Below are positions 7,074 to 9,023 of a DNA stretch of 9,023 bases, piece by piece; position 1 is the stretch's first letter, and every line of letters starts with the position of its first letter. The position numbers and the translations under genes were made by a program. This DNA comes from JBGPLJ01 sp041486385 (lineage in GTDB: Bacteria; Pseudomonadota; Gammaproteobacteria; Steroidobacterales; Steroidobacteraceae): contig JBGPLJ010000132.1 in NCBI GenBank assembly GCA_041486385.1, positions 1 through 9,023 of the forward strand. The letters are read 5' to 3'. The notes beneath the pieces are model-generated. The model saw only the letters and a program-made list of their open reading frames with translations, ran no database searches and was not told where the DNA came from.

Positions 7074-8867
7074 ATGCCCGAATATGTAGCTCCACTCGCT
7101 GACATGCAGTTCGTGCTCGACGAGATTGCCGATCTCACGGGGGTTGCGCAATTGCCCGGTTATGAGGACGCAACTCCTGACGTCGTGCGGGAAATACTCA
7201 ATGAGGCGTCGAAAGTCGCGTCCGGGGTTCTCTCGCCGCTCAACCGCGTGGGCGATAGGGAAGGCTGCCGATGGCATGAGAACGGAGTGACGACTGCCAG
7301 GGGATGGAAGGAGGCGTATCGCCAGTTTTCCGAGTCCGGGTGGACCTCGCTTTCATGCGAGGCGGCGTTTGGCGGCCAGCAGATGCCGCACCTGGTGTCG
7401 GCACTGGTCGAGGAGATGTGGAACGGCGCGAACATGGCGTTCGCGCTCTGTCCGCTGCTTACGCGCAGCGCCGTCGACGCGATCGATTTGTCCGCGTCGG
7501 ATGTTCTCAAGAAACGCTTCCTGCCGAAGATGGTGAGCGGGGAGTGGACCGGCACGATGGTCCTGACGGAGCCGCAGGCGGGTTCGGACCTGGGGGCCGT
7601 GCGTACCCGCGCCGTGAAGTCGAGTGACGGCAGCTACCGGCTCGACGGTCAAAAGATCTTTATCACTTACGGCGAGCACGACCTTACCGAAAATATCATT
7701 CATATGGTTCTGGCACGGACTCCGGAAGCTCCCGCGGGCGTCAAGGGCATCTCGATGTTCCTGGTGCCGAAGGTGTTGATGAACGAGAACGGCTCCCTGG
7801 GCGCCCGCAATGACGTTCGCTGCGTTTCCATCGAGCACAAACTCGGGATTCACGCGAGTCCGACGTGCGTGCTGGCATTCGGAGCGCATAGCGGCGCGGT
7901 CGGATACCTGGTCGGTGAGGAAGGTCGCGGGCTCGAATACATGTTCATCATGATGAACGCGGCACGCTTCAGCATTGGAGTCCAGGGAATCGGCATCGCC
8001 GAGCGCGCCTACCAGCAAGCGCGTGCGTATGCCCGAGAACGCGTTCAGGGCAGGGCGAGCGGTGCGCAAGGTCAGGGAGGTACTGCAATCGTTGGCCACG
8101 CCGACGTTCGCCGCATGTTGATGCTGATGAAGTGTCAGATCGAGGCGATGCGCGCGCTTGCCTGCGTCGTCGCCACGGCGATGGATCGCGCTCACCTGGA
8201 ACCGGATCCAGACCAACGCCGACGGCAGCAGGCCTTCGTTGATCTCATGATTCCGGTTGTGAAAGGGTGGTGCACCGAGAATTCGCTGGAGCTCACATCG
8301 CTCGGCATCCAGATCCATGGCGGCGTCGGCTACGTCGAAGAAACCGGCGCCGCACAGCATTTTCGCGACGCCCGCATCACGACCATCTACGAGGGAACCA
8401 CCGGTATACAAGCCAACGATCTCGTGGCGCGCAAGCTGGCTCGCGGCGGATACGAGACGCTGAGGCGCGTTATCGCCGAGATGAAGGTTGCCGACTCGGA
8501 GCTCTTGGAGCGTGATGCGCTGCTGCGTCCCGCGCGCAGGCCCTATCAGCTGGCGGTCAGTTCGCTTGAAGTCGCTGCGAATCATCTGGCCTCCTGTCAG
8601 GCAACGCACCCGAACGATGCCGCGGCGGGCGCTGCCCCGTTCCTTCGGCTGCTGGGTATTACCGCGGGTGGCTGGCAAATGATGCGGGCGGCCGCAGCGT
8701 CGATTCGGCGCGCCGATGCAGCGGGGAAGCGCGATGATTTCCTCCAGGCGAAGATTGCGACTGCGCGCTTCTACGCGGATCATTTGCTGTCGCAGGTTCC
8801 GGGGTTGGCGCACGCCGTGGTGCACGGCGCGCAGGGCGCTGCCGCGGTCGCAGACGATCAACTCTAG
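7074..8867 (+). CDS. Acyl-CoA dehydrogenase, DmdC-like, with C-terminal extension
   Basis: A 597-residue FAD enzyme that would form the alpha-beta double bond of an acyl-CoA and pass electrons to electron-transfer flavoprotein. It begins with the MPEYVAPLADMQFVL block typical of the long acyl-CoA dehydrogenases (AcylCoA_DH_N). The flavin/substrate signature TEPQAGSDLG is at 165-174, QIHGGVGY at 413-420, and YEGTTGIQ at 439-446 with Glu440 in the usual position of the catalytic base. Residues beyond about 460 form the extra C-terminal domain (Acyl-CoA_dh_C) found in 3-methylmercaptopropionyl-CoA dehydrogenase (DmdC) and many uncharacterised relatives, so DmdC resemblance does not prove sulfur metabolism. 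I chose the ATG at 7074. An ATG at 6999 would overlap icmF by 35 bp and add 25 residues unlike the family start. No clear ribosome binding site is seen. The 40-bp gap after icmF suggests co-transcription; the natural substrate is probably the mutase product. Confidence 0.92.
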   Translation: MPEYVAPLADMQFVLDEIADLTGVAQLPGYEDATPDVVREILNEASKVASGVLSPLNRVGDREGCRWHENGVTTARGWKEAYRQFSESGWTSLSCEAAFGGQQMPHLVSALVEEMWNGANMAFALCPLLTRSAVDAIDLSASDVLKKRFLPKMVSGEWTGTMVLTEPQAGSDLGAVRTRAVKSSDGSYRLDGQKIFITYGEHDLTENIIHMVLARTPEAPAGVKGISMFLVPKVLMNENGSLGARNDVRCVSIEHKLGIHASPTCVLAFGAHSGAVGYLVGEEGRGLEYMFIMMNAARFSIGVQGIGIAERAYQQARAYARERVQGRASGAQGQGGTAIVGHADVRRMLMLMKCQIEAMRALACVVATAMDRAHLEPDPDQRRRQQAFVDLMIPVVKGWCTENSLELTSLGIQIHGGVGYVEETGAAQHFRDARITTIYEGTTGIQANDLVARKLARGGYETLRRVIAEMKVADSELLERDALLRPARRPYQLAVSSLEVAANHLASCQATHPNDAAAGAAPFLRLLGITAGGWQMMRAAAASIRRADAAGKRDDFLQAKIATARFYADHLLSQVPGLAHAVVHGAQGAAAVADDQL

Positions 8868-8905
8868 GCAGCAATACCAACCTGAACGCCGGCTGTCCGA
8901 GGCGG

Positions 8906-8926
8906 ACCACTCTTATATATAGTGGT
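8906..8926. promoter_or_regulatory. Inverted repeat around a TATATATA run just before the SDR gene
   Basis: ACCACT (8906-8911) and AGTGGT (8921-8926) are perfect 6-bp arms around nine AT-rich bases, ending two bases before the SDR ATG. It could be an operator, a small hairpin over the start site, or an internal promoter with TATATA as the -10. No run of T follows the right arm, so it does not look like an intrinsic terminator. The gap of 61 bp holds no clear ribosome binding site. Confidence 0.4.
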
Positions 8927-8928
8927 GC

Positions 8929-9023
8929 ATGGCCAATAGTAGCGAGAGCGCCGGGGTCACCAGGAAAGTGGCCTTGATTACCGGAGGTGGAACCGGCATC
9001 GGCAAGGCGGCCAGTCTTGCTCT
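8929..9023 (+). CDS. Short-chain dehydrogenase/reductase, 5' end only
   Basis: The gene starts with an ATG at 8929 and runs off the right edge after 31 codons. The translated start contains KVALITGGGTGIGKA, the first beta strand and the TGxxxGxG dinucleotide-binding motif of classical SDR enzymes. The product is therefore an NAD(P)H-dependent oxidoreductase. After an acyl-CoA ligase, mutase and dehydrogenase, a role as a 3-hydroxyacyl-CoA dehydrogenase or a 2,4-dienoyl-CoA reductase-like enzyme is plausible, but the part seen cannot decide this. It lies 61 bp after the acyl-CoA dehydrogenase, in the same direction, and could be in the same operon. There is no clear Shine-Dalgarno sequence, and an inverted repeat with a TATATA run ends two bases upstream. 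Confidence 0.85.
   Translation, partial: MANSSESAGVTRKVALITGGGTGIGKAASLA

Noticed and set aside
7353..8861. A 502-residue minus-strand open frame opposite the acyl-CoA dehydrogenase.
   Set aside because: It is a shadow frame. The plus strand has the full dehydrogenase with its signatures in order, and the minus translation shows no domain.

Overview
The window is GC-rich chromosomal DNA with the codon use and gene families of a proteobacterium. The gene set (an AMP-dependent acyl-CoA ligase, an AraC/OruR-type regulator, a fused B12 mutase and a DmdC-like acyl-CoA dehydrogenase) is typical of aerobic acid-degrading Proteobacteria. A gammaproteobacterium of the Steroidobacter/Nevskia/Xanthomonas kind is my best guess, but that is inference. 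I see no rRNA, tRNA, CRISPR array, insertion sequence or phage gene.

Layout. (1) 1-417, minus strand: the 5' part of a gene for an exported, Arg/Gly/Asn/Asp-rich protein, with a signal peptide, a good ribosome binding site and a 24-bp tandem repeat that runs off the left edge. (2) 418-667: a divergent intergenic region with an AT-rich island. (3) 668-2368, plus: an acyl-CoA synthetase of the medium-chain/aryl AMP-ligase type. (4) 2376-3482, minus: an AraC-family regulator whose 3' end lies 7 bp from that of the ligase. (5) 3483-3565: a compact divergent control region with overlapping -10 boxes and an inverted repeat. (6) 3566-7033, plus: icmF, a single-chain adenosylcobalamin acyl-CoA mutase made of a B12 domain, a G-protein chaperone and a mutase domain. 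(7) 7074-8867, plus: a DmdC-like acyl-CoA dehydrogenase. (8) 8929 to the right edge, plus: the start of a short-chain dehydrogenase/reductase (SDR).

The genes read as a small catabolic locus. The ligase would make an acyl-CoA from a free acid, IcmF would rearrange its carbon skeleton (branched to linear, or pivalyl/isovaleryl type), the dehydrogenase would add the alpha-beta double bond, and the SDR could act on a hydroxyacyl or keto intermediate. The AraC-type protein, divergent from icmF, is the likely local regulator. The mutase has Gln where methylmalonyl-CoA mutase has its carboxylate-binding Arg, so its substrate should lack a free carboxylate. It has Tyr where characterised isobutyryl-CoA mutases have Phe. 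That pairing, together with an enlarged insertion in the mutase domain, is the most interesting point in the window.
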